Below, piece by piece: positions 37,319 to 48,247 of a stretch of 64,000 nucleotides of DNA. Source of the stretch: Byssochlamys sp. IMV 00236 (lineage: Eukaryota > Ascomycota > Eurotiomycetes > Eurotiales > Thermoascaceae). Numbering within the stretch: position 1 is the first letter of the stretch; the number at the start of each line of letters is the position of its first letter. The position numbers were made by a program, and so were the translations under genes. Location: positions 631,535 through 695,534 of the forward strand of contig MSJH02000810.1 in NCBI GenBank assembly GCA_001931875.2. The letters are read 5' to 3'. The notes beneath the pieces were generated by a model. That model searched no databases, was not told where the DNA came from, and saw only the letters and a list, made by a program, of their open reading frames with translations.

Positions 37319-38832
37319 ATGGGCGCGGGTGCCATTCTCGAACCGCTCGCAGTCATCGTCCTTCTCTTTGGAGGCACCTGGATCAACCGTGCGGTCGACA
37401 GCTCAATATCGCCGTCGCGCAAAGGCAGCCGCAGCGGGCGCCGTTATACAGAGTACTCACGCGACACTTCTCCAGATTCGTTGGAGTCGGGACTGATCAG
37501 CCCCACCCCGAAAGATGCGCTGCTCACCTGTCGATCACTCTCGCCGTCGCTGCTCGAAACCCATGAGGAACCCTGGCAGAAAAGGCAGGTTGGTTTTGGC
37601 TCCTGGAAAGTTGATGTGACTTCCCCGAATACCGCTGTTTTTCGAAATCGTCTGCTCAGTCGGCTGTTACGTCGGTTTCCCTTCCTGGTTGAGTGCTGGT
37701 ATTGGGCTCTGGTCTACTGGGTAAGCAACGCAGATGCTGAAGTACTCGTGCTCGTCCAAAAGGTTCTAACAACGATTGCAGACCTACCAACTGGGCCGTG
37801 CTTTTACTGCGGTGACACTCCAGGAAGGCACTGTGGACGTCGCCCGCAAACATGCGCTGCAGATCATCGCGATCGAGCAGAAGCTGGGTATCTTCTGGGA
37901 GATTGGCATCCAGCGATTTTTCCTCGCGCACCCCCATATCATGACCTGGGTAAACTGGACATACTCATTTATCCACATTCCAGGCACTATCGCCTTTCTC
38001 GTATGGCTTTACTACTACACCACGACACGAAACCACCTGGATGAACGACAACCGGGGAAGCCTAGGGGAATGGTGAACGGATCACCAGCGGGACCAGCGC
38101 TGTACGAGGCGCGCCGGAGAACTCTGGCCGTGTGTAACCTGCTGGCATTTGTCGTGTTCACCTTCTGGCCCTGTATGCCTCCTCGCTTGCTGAGCGACAA
38201 GAACGTCAAGGGTCCGGTGGGAGACAAGGCGCGCAGCTATGGCTTCGTAGATACAGTCCATGGAGTCGCGGGCGTTGGTAGCGTCTGGACAGAAAATAGG
38301 TTCTGCAATCAATACGGTAAGAGTTTCCTCTGTCATCCATGATTTTCTGTATATATTTTCTTCCACGGCGCTGACAGTATGATTTCCAGCTGCCATGCCT
38401 TCCCTGCACTTCGGCTACTCGTTGATGATCGGTCTTACGATCATGACCATCCCGCTTCCCCCTCAACATCGCCGTGCGAAGACCATCGTGATTCGCTTCT
38501 TTAATCGTTTCCACCCGTCTCTGTCTCCGAAAGTACGACTGCCGTCATGGCGCCGCTTGGCCTGCCTACTCATCGGGTTCGCGTATCCGTTCATTATCCT
38601 CGTCGCCATCGTCTCGACCGCCAACCACTTTATTCTGGATGCAGTTGCCGGTGCTATTGTCTGCGCTCTGGGGTGGTGGGGCAATGCTGTGTTGTTGAAT
38701 CTCCTACCTCTGGAGGACTATTTCCTCTGGCTGGTTCGGATTCATAAACCTGAGCAAGAGATTGTCGACGTTTACGAATATTTAGACGACAGCGATCATG
38801 GGGAACTGGGTCATGGAGTCCTCACTCGGTGA
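37319..38832 (+). CDS. PAP2-superfamily membrane phosphatase (IPC-synthase-like)
   Basis: Three exons: 37319-37720, 37782-38316 and 38390-38832 (459 residues). Topology: an N-terminal hydrophobic segment (LAVIVLLFGGTW), a Ser/Arg-rich hydrophilic loop, then five or six membrane helices. The PAP2 catalytic blocks are present: PPRLLSD, MPSLHFGYS (PSxH) and STANHFILDAVAG (SxxxHxxxD). These are the arrangement in the PAP2_3/inositol-phosphorylceramide-synthase-like group. It should act on a lipid phosphate or transfer a lipid headgroup in the secretory pathway or plasma membrane; the substrate is not determinable. The first ATG of the frame is at 37319. The frame stays open upstream to about 37037 but without an ATG, so I took 37319. 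Confidence 0.88.
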
Positions 38833-39729
38833 ACCGTTGTCTGCCCGTCCATTCCTTGTTGACACCTTACTGGCTATTTGATATTTAATTATTTGTTTGG
38901 ATCGCAATAATACCAGTGCGGGGATTTCTGCTGCATATGCATTCGTCCGGCGTCAGGTCGCGATGGTTTGATGCTAATCTGATGATCTCTCAATCCACTA
39001 TGGCACAGGAAAGGACAAAAGGCCTCTCTCGATCCTCATATTATCGGCCAGGCTTAGGTTTGCACTGCGTCAGGCAATTCGAGCACTCGCGACGCTGTAC
39101 ATATTCCCTTGGGGCAACGGTGGTCTCACGGTTGGAAGGTGGCGTCGAGGTTCTCGGACGATTGTCTCGAGCTTTCTACTGTCTGATGCCCCGAATACGA
39201 TCTTAATACACGATGGAATATTGATAATACCCCTTTTAATGATGTTGTTTAACAGGACATGATATTTCTTGCAATGACAATGATATTCGGGACGATCCGT
39301 CTCTATTCCGGATCCGGCTATTCATCGAGTCTGTTCTACACTATTTTCCTCAGATGGTATGTACAGCCCGCAGCATCTCTTGCAGTAGCCATAATGGACT
39401 AGGTAGATCCTGCCCTCTATTCATTCTTTACCCATGATAAACCCTGCCTATTCAGCGTAGCTGTAGACCAGAGTATATGCTTGTGATGCTGCAGATATCA
39501 GCCTAGACACGTAAAGTACTTGTATAATATTATATCAATTTTGCTACTATTCATTTTCTTCCAAGTTGAAAAACAAATCTGCCACGAACCCCATACACAT
39601 CCGTACTCCATACTCCATATTGATGGTCCGGACCAACCCATACCTAGCTAGCTAGCTAGGCACGATATGCTTTCTTACGGCAGCTAGTAGAGACAAGGAC
39701 GAGAAAGTTTTTCTTTCCGATGTGGAAGC
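38833..39729. other. Convergent 3' region, PAP2 gene / ARP5
   Basis: About 900 bp hold two 3' ends. A GCTAGCTAGCTAGG-type tandem occurs at about 39645-39660. No gene is seen. Confidence 0.5.
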
Positions 39730-42220
39730 TCATGCGATGTTTGCCATGTTTCCAAGATCGTGTTCCTGTAGGGAAACAATGGTTAATCAATGATTTACGA
39801 AAAGACAAATTTTTTGTCAGTGCATACCTTGATATACTCGCTTCCTTTCTCGAGGTATTCCTGTCTTGATATTGAAGACTTGGCCAGTTCTGGTCCTGAG
39901 GCCCACTGCGCAGCACCTCTCCATGCATCGAGGACTGGGTCGTTTGCACGGCGAACTTTGAGCTCCGCCTCGAGAGGAAGAACAGCCCTGAATTCCTGGC
40001 GGAACCGCTCCTCGAAGCCTTGGAATAGGGTGTTTCCGCCGGTAAGGAATACATCACGTAGTAAACGAGCGCGATCATCAGCATTTGAGAAGCGCTGGTT
40101 GACGATGTCGGCTGCGATTTCTACGAGACCTGCCTGGTCGACACCGGCGATTGATGGCTGGAATACTACCTCAGGTACTCTGATTCTTTCCACGTTCAGA
40201 TGGAGCTGGTGAGCCTCTCGCTGGCTTTCTGGATCAAATGGCCAGGGTCCACGTAAGAAGGAGTGAACAAGGCTCTTTGTCCAATCCGATTGCGCTGCAA
40301 GGGTGTGTTGCTCTGTGAATTCTGGATCGTACTTGAGGAGCTGTTCCTCGACTGACTTCAGCATACCCTCAACGTCCTCTTCTTCCTCGTCGTCACTTTG
40401 TTCGCCTGTCGCCACGGTACGGTAAACACCCCAGTCTTCGTCGTTTGCACCGAAAGTGTCATCATCACCGCCTCTGCGACGTTTCTTGGGACCGTCGGCA
40501 GCGAGGTTGGCGAGTGTCTTCATGCGCATTTGACTTGCGAGGGACTTGCGGTTTCCAAGATCGGCCTTTAGCCTTTCTCGTTCCTTGATCTTCTGAAGAA
40601 GAGCCTTGCGCGGGGTTAGTAGAATCCTCGGAAATTTAGATTGATAGACTGTACCTGTCGCGCAGCCCTCCTCTCAGCAATCCAGTTCTCGAAGTCATTC
40701 TCTCGCCTCTCATTGTCAAGTCGTTCTTCTTCCTCCTTACGGGCCTTTTCCCTCTCTTTCTCCGCCTTCGCACGCTGCCTTGCTTCAATGTTTGATTTCA
40801 TCAAGCGCTGGTGACGTTTCTCCTTAAGGCCAGCCTCATCAAGTTCCTCGTCAGGGACATCAAGTAAGGGAAAAGATGCCTCTTCCGGAGTTTCTTCGTT
40901 CTCCTCTACCCCTAAATCCTTGTTTCGCGACCTCTTGATTGACCGCTCAAGATCCCTTATAGTCCTCTCAAGATGAGCCTCATCCTTAAGATCTTCAGCG
41001 TCCAATATCCTCTTGACTTCTCTCTTAGGCTCCGAAGCAAGACCACGCTGCAGGTCCTTGTAGTATTCAAGTTCTTGCTCCTTCTTCACCAGCTTCTCAA
41101 GGCGCATCTTAGCGGCCTGCTCCTGCAACCGGCGTCCGCTCTCCTTCTTTCTCTCTGCAATGCGCGCGAGTTCCTCCGCCGTCTTTTCCTGTACCACATG
41201 CTCCGTATATGGGTATTGAATGACATGGTCCCTATCTTCCAGCCCGGACCAGTCCAAATAGTGGCTTAGTTCCTCGTCGTAATTCTGCGAAACGTAGCAG
41301 TGCTTATGAATGAGATCCTCCATCTGATTTTCTGTGATCCGTGCGGGGAATGTTGGATACTTCAATCGCATGAGTTTCAACAGATAATCCGAAGCCTGCG
41401 CACCACCCCAGTTCAACCGGGACGAATTTGAGAGCAAGGCTTTCGAATTCAGCACAGGCACAACATGTGTAGAAGTATGTGACGACGAGATGATCAAACC
41501 GTCTGTTCCTTTATTGTAGCGGTATGCGAAGAGAGAGTCGATACCGTAGGCGACGGACGGCGCGTTGTAGCATTCGAAGAGGATCTCGTTCATCACTGAA
41601 TCACGTCAGTCATGTATTCATCAGCAAACCACAAGGCACACATACTCCGTCGAGGATATGTCAGGTTTGCGATCGGCTCTGTGAGAACGATCGGCCTGTC
41701 AACGCCTCCGTTTGCGCCATCCACTCCTAGCTTCAGGAACAGGTAGTCCAGAAGCCCTTCCATAACATCCCAGTTACCCACTATGCTCGTGCCCGGATCG
41801 AAGGCATAGCGGAGCTGTCCACGCGTTGTCGCATCGACGTACGCATCGTAACCGACGAATTGGCACGCCTTGTTGAGCTTGCGGTCTCGATAACGGCTCA
41901 TCACAGGTGGGATGATGAATCGTGGGTTCTTGTCGAACGACCAACCGGCTTTGACAAGATGGGAGCCTGTATCACACGAATCATATTAGGAACAGTGCGC
42001 GACCATAGCGACAAGATTTCTCCCTACCATTGTCGATAACTATGGCACTTGTGTTGGCCGTAGACTTGCTCTGCTCATAGCCATCTGGCTGCGGAGGATG
42101 GTACCCTTTGAACGGATGATCCTGGACAGGGTACACCTTTGGAGGCGGCTTGACCCTATCTTTATCCGTCACAATCGCCGCCGAGCGAGTCGGTAGAACC
42201 GTCGCTGCTGCGATGGTCAT
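39730..42220 (-). CDS. ARP5: Actin-related protein 5, INO80 complex
   Basis: Five exons: 42220-42028, 41966-41646, 41595-40655, 40604-39828 and 39765-39730 (755 residues). The N-terminal actin fold shows AIVIDNGSHLVKAGW (phosphate-1 loop) and RPIVLTEPIANLTYPRR; the C-terminal part has FLTGGNTLFQGFEERF. Between them lies a roughly 300-residue charged, coiled-coil-rich insertion (ERRKESGRRLQEQAAK..., EEEERLDNERRENDFENWIAERR). This insertion separates Arp5 from conventional actin and Arp4/6/8. Arp5 with Ies6 forms a module on the Ino80 insert, coupling ATP hydrolysis to nucleosome sliding. The final exon is 36 bp (EHDLGNMANIA). IES6 lies 1.3 kb away on the other strand. Confidence 0.95.
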
Positions 42221-42650
42221 CGCGGCGTCTAGGTCAGGTCAAAATGGCGTACGCGGAGCAAAGAATAGAGCGGATTCAGCGCATGGCAAGGATGAAAAGG
42301 GAGTGAGCCCCGAAAGTCCAGCAACTGAAGAAATAATGATAGACCGTGATGCTGCCTTGAAATGGAGCAGAGGTTGGGGAGGCAGAGCAGACTTTTGTGA
42401 GTTGAGGCTACAGCTTCCCGGGGGTGGACGAGAATCCCGGAGCTGTAACCCTTATATGTGGCGGCGCGCTAAATATGCTCTTGAAGGGGTGTTTTATTAT
42501 TATGATTATCATTATTGACAACCAGAGGCAGCACAAGTCTTAGATCAGATTCCCTACAGATTTGTTTACAAACGAACAAGCATTATTGACTACAGGACCG
42601 TCTCCACCATAATTCGTAAATTCATCATGACTCCGACCATGCAGACGTAT
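42221..42650. other. ARP5 5' region and DAD4 3' end
   Basis: A 430 bp gap between tandem minus-strand genes serves as the ARP5 promoter. Nothing else is seen. Confidence 0.5.
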
Positions 42651-43104
42651 TTAGGATGGGTCTTTGAGATTCTCCGTAGCTATACAGAGTCAGCATCTTA
42701 CTAAATATCCTAAGCATAGGGGCACATACCTTCTAGATGGAAGAGAACATTCGACTGGTAGTTCTTGAACATCTGCGCAACGAGCTCAACATTCATATTC
42801 TGGATGTTGACTTCCTGGATTTGTTGGTCAGTATCAACGACGCGCAATGAGAACACAAAAGACACCCACTTGCAAGCTTTTGTTGAGTACCATGACTGCT
42901 TCATTGAGTTTTTCCTAGTACAACAATGATTAGTGTAAGAAACATGAGGCTCAACCATCGTCGCTGCTTACAACGTTGTTGATGATTCGGGAGAGTAGCA
43001 GACTCTGCTGATGCTCGTGAGGGCTCTCCTGAGGATCATGGCATCAGTCTCGACTTTCAGATGACTTTGAAACATCCGATTCAATCCATCTGAGTACTCA
43101 CCAT
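42651..43104 (-). CDS. DAD4: DASH complex subunit Dad4
   Basis: Five exons: 43104-43102, 42972-43028, 42870-42914, 42730-42814 and 42651-42679 (72 residues, normal for Dad4). The protein reads [20 protein letters not shown], then a heptad-rich helix [20 protein letters not shown], and ends [16 protein letters not shown]. Dad4 is one of ten subunits of the DASH/Dam1 ring, which couples kinetochores to microtubule plus ends. Exon 1 holds only the ATG, followed at once by GTGAGT; exon 2 begins after CCTCAG with GAG. All four introns have GT-AG ends and all joins keep frame. Four introns in a 219 bp coding sequence is extreme. It shares a 432 bp divergent promoter with IES6. Confidence 0.9.
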
Positions 43105-43536
43105 CTTGGACCTGTATGAAATTTGTCTATTGATCGGGGGGAACCTCTTTGTTACCCGTTGAATCTGGTGTTGATACCCGAGACAATCCTGGCACGTGAT
43201 TAGATAGATACATTCAAGGTTACTGACTGCTCGGACGGGAACCGCAAGAGTCAAATGCCTGATCAGCTCAATGAAAGAGGCCCCTTATTCGCAGTTGCGT
43301 TAAGAAATTGACATTCATGCCGCACTATAGTGTCGCTGTTACACCATAAACCCTTATCTTTGCAACATATCCTGGGAGATCCAACGCGCTCATCGCGTAA
43401 CGACTAAGGCTTAATTACATTGCGGATAGCTGGATAACTATCGCTGGGAAGCTCTTGAAAAGCAGGAAAACCCCTCTTCTTCTACCACAAGCCAGACGCC
43501 AATCTCACCGCAACGATATAAATCACAGCTTCCAAG
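43105..43536. promoter_or_regulatory. Divergent promoter, DAD4 / IES6
   Basis: A 432 bp stretch between two start codons that face away from each other presumably serves both genes. No named motif is claimed. Confidence 0.45.
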
Positions 43537-44091
43537 ATGGCTCCTCCAGCTACCGCGTCCGATGACTCTCACCAGCAGCTTCTCGATCGTCTTGACATCG
43601 CGCATCTTCCGCGCCCCTTCCGCAACCCGAACTGGAAACCATCGCAACGACGCAACAAGAATGTCAAGCAACTTCTTGCAGAGACTTCAAGAAAGGAGGC
43701 TTCAGTGATGGCCACACAGAATAATTCTGGCGCAGCGACTCCAGGTGCGGCTGGTACAGGAGCAACGACCGATGGCACGCAACCCCCCAGCGGTGGCGCT
43801 ATCGCGCAGGCAGCAGAGAATCTGTCGAATCTTGTACGGGAGAAAAATGCTCGCTCTATGTACCCTAGTGGCCCGGCAGTCACCTATACGAATATCGAGT
43901 CCGCTCCGTCCTTGCATCCTTCCCATCAGAAGCACTACTGCGATATCACCGGGCTCCCGGCGCCGTACACGGATCCTAAGACCAGACTGCGCTATCATGA
44001 TAAGGAGATTTTCGGGGTGGTCAGGACTCTCGGCCAGGGCGTGGCGGAGAGCTACCTTGAAGTAAGAGGAGCTCATGTGGTCCTCAAATAG
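43537..44091 (+). CDS. IES6: INO80 complex subunit Ies6 (YL1 C-terminal domain)
   Basis: Single exon, 184 residues. The N-terminus has the conserved RPFRNPNWKPSQRRNKNVKQ block. The middle is Ala/Gly/Thr-rich and probably disordered. The C-terminal YL1_C domain is complete: HYCDITGLPAPYTDPKTRLRY followed by EIFGVVRTL and SYLEVRGAHVVLK. Ies6 binds Arp5 and together they regulate INO80 nucleosome remodelling and H2A.Z dynamics. The ATG at 43537 is the first in frame, with an A at -3 (CAAGATGG). Confidence 0.94.
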   Translation: MAPPATASDDSHQQLLDRLDIAHLPRPFRNPNWKPSQRRNKNVKQLLAETSRKEASVMATQNNSGAATPGAAGTGATTDGTQPPSGGAIAQAAENLSNLVREKNARSMYPSGPAVTYTNIESAPSLHPSHQKHYCDITGLPAPYTDPKTRLRYHDKEIFGVVRTLGQGVAESYLEVRGAHVVLK

Positions 44092-45420
44092 AGGGACTTC
44101 TGCCCTGCTGAATACAGGGGTTATGCTCTAAAAGAGCCCATTTGGAAATACGGGTATGATGGTGTTTTATTGATACAAGTCTTGCCATTGATTCTGACGT
44201 CCTGACTACAGGACTGGTTACTCTATCTTTGCGGATTGCGCATTATGTCGGGTTATCAAAGTCAAGTCCTTTCCACCCACCGTGCCCCTTTCGAGACAGG
44301 CTCAAGAAAGCACTCCGGCTTAATCGTAACCCCAAAGGCATCGTTCTTCGCCACGTGCTAGAGCACTCGACTGGTACCGACATTCCACAGAAAGGAATAT
44401 CAGTTACAACGTCTATAGGACGCTGTGGTCGCGGCGGATAGATAGATACATCAGGGGTGGAGTGAGTGAAGGAATGCAGTTGGTTTCTGGGTGGATTTAG
44501 GAGACGGAGACTGGATAGACAGCCATGAAAATCATCCATACGGAACACGCTGAGCACGTCGAGTATCAATTGCATGACCAGCTTCTGTTCCCAGTGGATA
44601 TGGTATCACATGTCCTTATAGAGCTGTCCGGCATAGCAATGAACATAGGCAAATCATTATTCCATATATTTGTTCATCGGTGGCCGTCAAGGAGTCTGGG
44701 CGACTGCCTTCGAACTGTTGTCTCCTCTTGAACATCCTCTTGAACACTGTACTGTTAGATAATGGAGGTCTGATCTGGACGCATTAGAGGGTCAATCAAG
44801 TAACTCTGGCGACACAATCATCGTTACTAATTGGCGTGAACATGGTCACATATATTTACAAAGAACAAATGGAGCGAATGTGTGAGTTTTAAAAGCTTTG
44901 CTGTTCCTGTATTCACCGCCTACTACATAACGCTAGCTCCATGACTGCTGAGGGCGCGGGCGGACACTGAAAACGTGGCAGAAAGGCGCGCAAAAACCCA
45001 TTATTTGGTTGGATCAAATCTTCTTGCGACCGCGCAAGTCCAGGCATAACAGCTTGTCAGAGGGCTCTGCTGGCATCAAGGGAGCGGACTGACTTGCAGA
45101 CACCCATTTGTTCCGGCCCAGTGTCTTCCTCAGCATAGAGGACCTTCGATCCCTACAGTTGAATTCGTTACGAGATTCCGGAAACAGATAACAGTTCCCG
45201 TTGCGCTGCTTCCCCTGGACTCTTGCTTGTCCTTGCGACATCTCTTTCGATAGCTAGACCCTTCCCCTGTTATAGGAGATTGCCGACAGTTTCTGTTCCG
45301 ATATATACAGCATTTCCCGAGCGGACGACTCCGAAAACGTCTATCTGCAGTTCGGAATAATACAGTTGCGGCGTTGCGCGCGGTTATACATCCTTTCAGA
45401 GGGTGCCCAATATGCCAACC
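44092..45420. other. 1.3 kb intergenic region before GOT1
   Basis: It holds the IES6 3' end and the GOT1 promoter. A 110-codon minus-strand frame at 44243-44575 has no recognisable domain and I do not call it. Nothing else is seen. Confidence 0.4.
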
Positions 45421-46433
45421 ATGTGGCTCTCAGAAAACCAGAGTAAGCGAGAATATCCTTCCAGATAATGTCACTGGAGACATTGGCCACCACCATATTG
45501 GCCGACGCCTTGTCTTGACCCTGGACTTGGTCGCATGCTTGATTGCGTGACTTGCCGATGTTTCTCTGCATCGGCATCTTCCTCGCACTCTGATTACCGT
45601 AGCTGAGGGCAATTCCATTGGCCCAACGCGCACGACTCACTTGCTCATAACACCATTGCTAACATGTGCTTTGATATATAGAGATCGGGGTGGTCTTCTG
45701 CTCTGCTGGTAGGTGAACTCTATCTATTTCGCAAATATAGCCATACTACTTCCCTACGGCACCCGTTGCATGTATACCTAGCGGATACTTCACCATACTA
45801 GTCAAGTAACTTCGACAAACTGGCACAATATCACAAGATTCTTCCATTGACGTCTAACGATGATTCTTTGTTGCTCTCTATAGGCGGGTTGTTCTTATTT
45901 CTTGGAGTCTTGATGTTCTTTGATCGGTCAATGTACGTATAATCCGCAGGGCGAATCCTCAATCTACGTATGAAAAGATCACAAATACTAATCTCTATAC
46001 CTTTTATAACAAAAGGCTTGCCATGGGAAATGTACGTCTGCGCCCATATATACCGCACGAAACCCTTTATTGCAGATCTGGACCATACGCCCAGCACCCA
46101 TCTTCACCGCTAACATGAGCTTTCCCGCTTGTCTAGATCCTTTTCCTCATCGGGTTGACTCTCATCATCGGCTTTCAGAAGACTCTCGCCTTTTTCTCCC
46201 GTCCACATAAGCTGAAAGGAACCGTCGCATTTGCCCTCGGTATCCTTCTCATCCTCCTCCGCTGGCCTTTGACCGGTTTTCTCATCGAGCTCTACGGCAT
46301 ATTCATCCTGTTTGGAGATTTCCTCGTCACCATCGGTCAATTTGCCGGCAACATTCCCGTCGTGGGACCCTACATCAAGACCGCCCTGGAGACGTTGGCT
46401 GGAGGAAGGAGAAACGCTGAATTGCCAGTATAA
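45421..46433 (+). CDS. GOT1: Golgi vesicle transport protein Got1
   Basis: Five exons: 45421-45442 (22 bp), 45682-45708 (27 bp), 45884-45932 (49 bp), 46016-46031 (16 bp) and 46137-46433; 136 residues. Spliced, it reads MWLSENQKIGVVFCSAG, GLFFLFLGVLMFFDRSMLAMGN and ILFLIGLTLIIGFQKTL, then SRPHKLKGT, two more membrane helices, and NIPVVGPYIKTAL. This matches the four-helix Got1/SFT2-like family, which acts in ER-Golgi and Golgi vesicle fusion. The two largest introns are about 240 and 175 bp. Only the last exon would be found by an open-frame search; the others were placed by GT-AG ends and frame. Confidence 0.92.
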
Positions 46434-47076
46434 TTACGTTGGATTGAGCGAAGAAAGAGCCCAGATAGATCTGGTGCTTTTGTTCTTTTTCTCTGATATA
46501 TTTCATATTATTTGAAGCTCCTGGCTTTCCTTGTTCTTTGGGAATGCCTGCCTATGGTGTTATGTATGAGGCGTCGGGTGGATATCGTGCCGTGTCTCCT
46601 TTTGATTGACACGACAGAATGCCCGGAATAAGGCGATGATATGACGGATGGATAATTCAAGGATTGCTTTCATGATGTCTACAGCTCATTCTATGCTTAG
46701 GGATAGACACTTTATACGTATGTACAGCATATTATAATTCATGTATGAACGGTCAGTGATCCAGGGTCTCTTACTGCTACTGTCTTATGTATCTGGCGGA
46801 TCTCTGTCCAGTATCTAATTTTCCCCTAGGTGATAATCATCAAGGAATCTATCCGGGAACACAGTGATGATGAGGCCGTGAATAGAGAAGTTATGCATGC
46901 CGATATTTATCTCCAAGGATCAAAATGTCGAGTAGAACAATGAAAAAAGCAGCCGCAGTGAGATACCGACCCCGCATGGTGGGGGAGTTTTAGGTTAAGA
47001 GATATTTATTTACGCTACCACTACATCTACATTTACCTTGAACTACGAAAAGACACGCCCCTGACATAAGTGCAAT
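46434..47076. other. Intergenic region, GOT1 / APH pseudogene
   Basis: About 640 bp of GOT1 3' sequence and spacer. No gene or repeat is seen. Confidence 0.5.
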
Positions 47077-47635
47077 ATGTCGCGAATCATTGACAAGTCC
47101 GAGCTTGTAGATTCCAACCGGTTAGTTCCTGACGATCTTATCAACATCTATCGAGTTGATGAGAAAACCGTGGTCAAATTATGCGAGCCGTTCCGACTTT
47201 CTGAGGCTGAGGCTCTACGATACGTCCATTCTCGGACCTCGATTCCCGTCCCAAAAGTCTTGAATGCATATGTCGATGAATCTCTCAACCGTGGTGTTAT
47301 AGTTATGGAGTATGTGGAAGGTGAGGTTCTGCGCGATGTGTGGGACGATATGGACGATGAACGACGCAAGAAGATCATACAACAACTTAAAGGCTTTATA
47401 GCGGGACTACGGAGTATCAAAGGGAAATTAGTTGAATCTTTCGATGATATAACTTGCGAGGATCCCGTTTTCCGTGCTGAACTAGGATGGTTTGGTCCAT
47501 ACAAGACAGAAGATGAATTCAACGACGGCTTGATCTGAGTGGTAGGCCCTTGCTCCCAGGGATATGAAACAGACAGTATTGGGACCGTGAGCTCTTTGGT
47601 TCACAAAGATAATGTTCTAGCGCCGAGGAAAAGCT
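47077..47635 (+). pseudogene. Truncated APH-family (aminoglycoside/choline-kinase-like) phosphotransferase
   Basis: The open frame from the ATG at 47077 runs 153 codons to a TGA at 47536-47538. It carries the N-terminal half of a fungal APH (PF01636) protein: IPVPKVLNAY, GVIVMEYVEGEVL, a lobe-linking helix, and ELGWFGPYKTEDEFNDGL. Family members normally continue for at least another 100 residues with the catalytic loop HGDxxxxN. Downstream in the same frame, the reading resumes as SSLVHKDNVLAPRKSYA before another stop, recognisable as the loop but with HGD changed to HKD and the terminal Asn to Lys. So both an early stop and damaged catalytic residues are visible. An unspliced or recently broken gene is less likely, as no intron restores it. 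Confidence 0.65.
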
Positions 47636-48247
47636 ATGCGTAGTCTACATCTCAAACGTTCGAATGCGCCGCGAAGACAACCTAGGACATCGGCGTTTGT
47701 AGCATCCATGACAGAAGCTATAATCTCTTCATTCTTGCCATCAACAGAATACTCTCCGGGGAAGGGAAAATACGATCTCCCTATCTCATCTGGGAGTCAA
47801 CACTCCTGTACACTTTAGTAACTATGTCTTTCTCAAAATATTTGATATTCCAAGTCAGATACAGTTAGACTGAGAATGATGAGAGCCCCTCCTTTTCTCC
47901 CTCTTTTTCTTTTTTTGGAACAATTTTCCTAGAAGCCCCAGCGCTATGTTTGAACGCGTGTTGATAAGGAACGTGATGTCTGGCGCTTAAGAGCAGAGCG
48001 ATCATTGGCTTCTGTTATACTAGGCGGACCAGGGCGGCTAACTGTGTTATCAGATACTACTAAGATCTTAATAGCACAAAGTACCTACTATGTAACATCA
48101 TCGTCAAAATTCCGTCTACAAGAGTAAAGAACCTGGCTTTGCTATGTTCAGAAATGATATAGTGCCCTGCTGTCAATAGTTTGCCTTCCGGATTTCACTT
48201 TTCAAAAACTCGATTGATTTCAGCCTAATCTACACCTCAGTCTGACC
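47636..48247. other. Spacer after the APH pseudogene
   Basis: About 600 bp, probably decayed C-terminal APH sequence plus the promoter of the next gene. Similarity is too weak to trace residue by residue. Confidence 0.3.

Noticed and set aside
44243..44575. 110-codon minus-strand frame after IES6
   Set aside because: No domain, and it lies where the IES6 3' UTR is expected.
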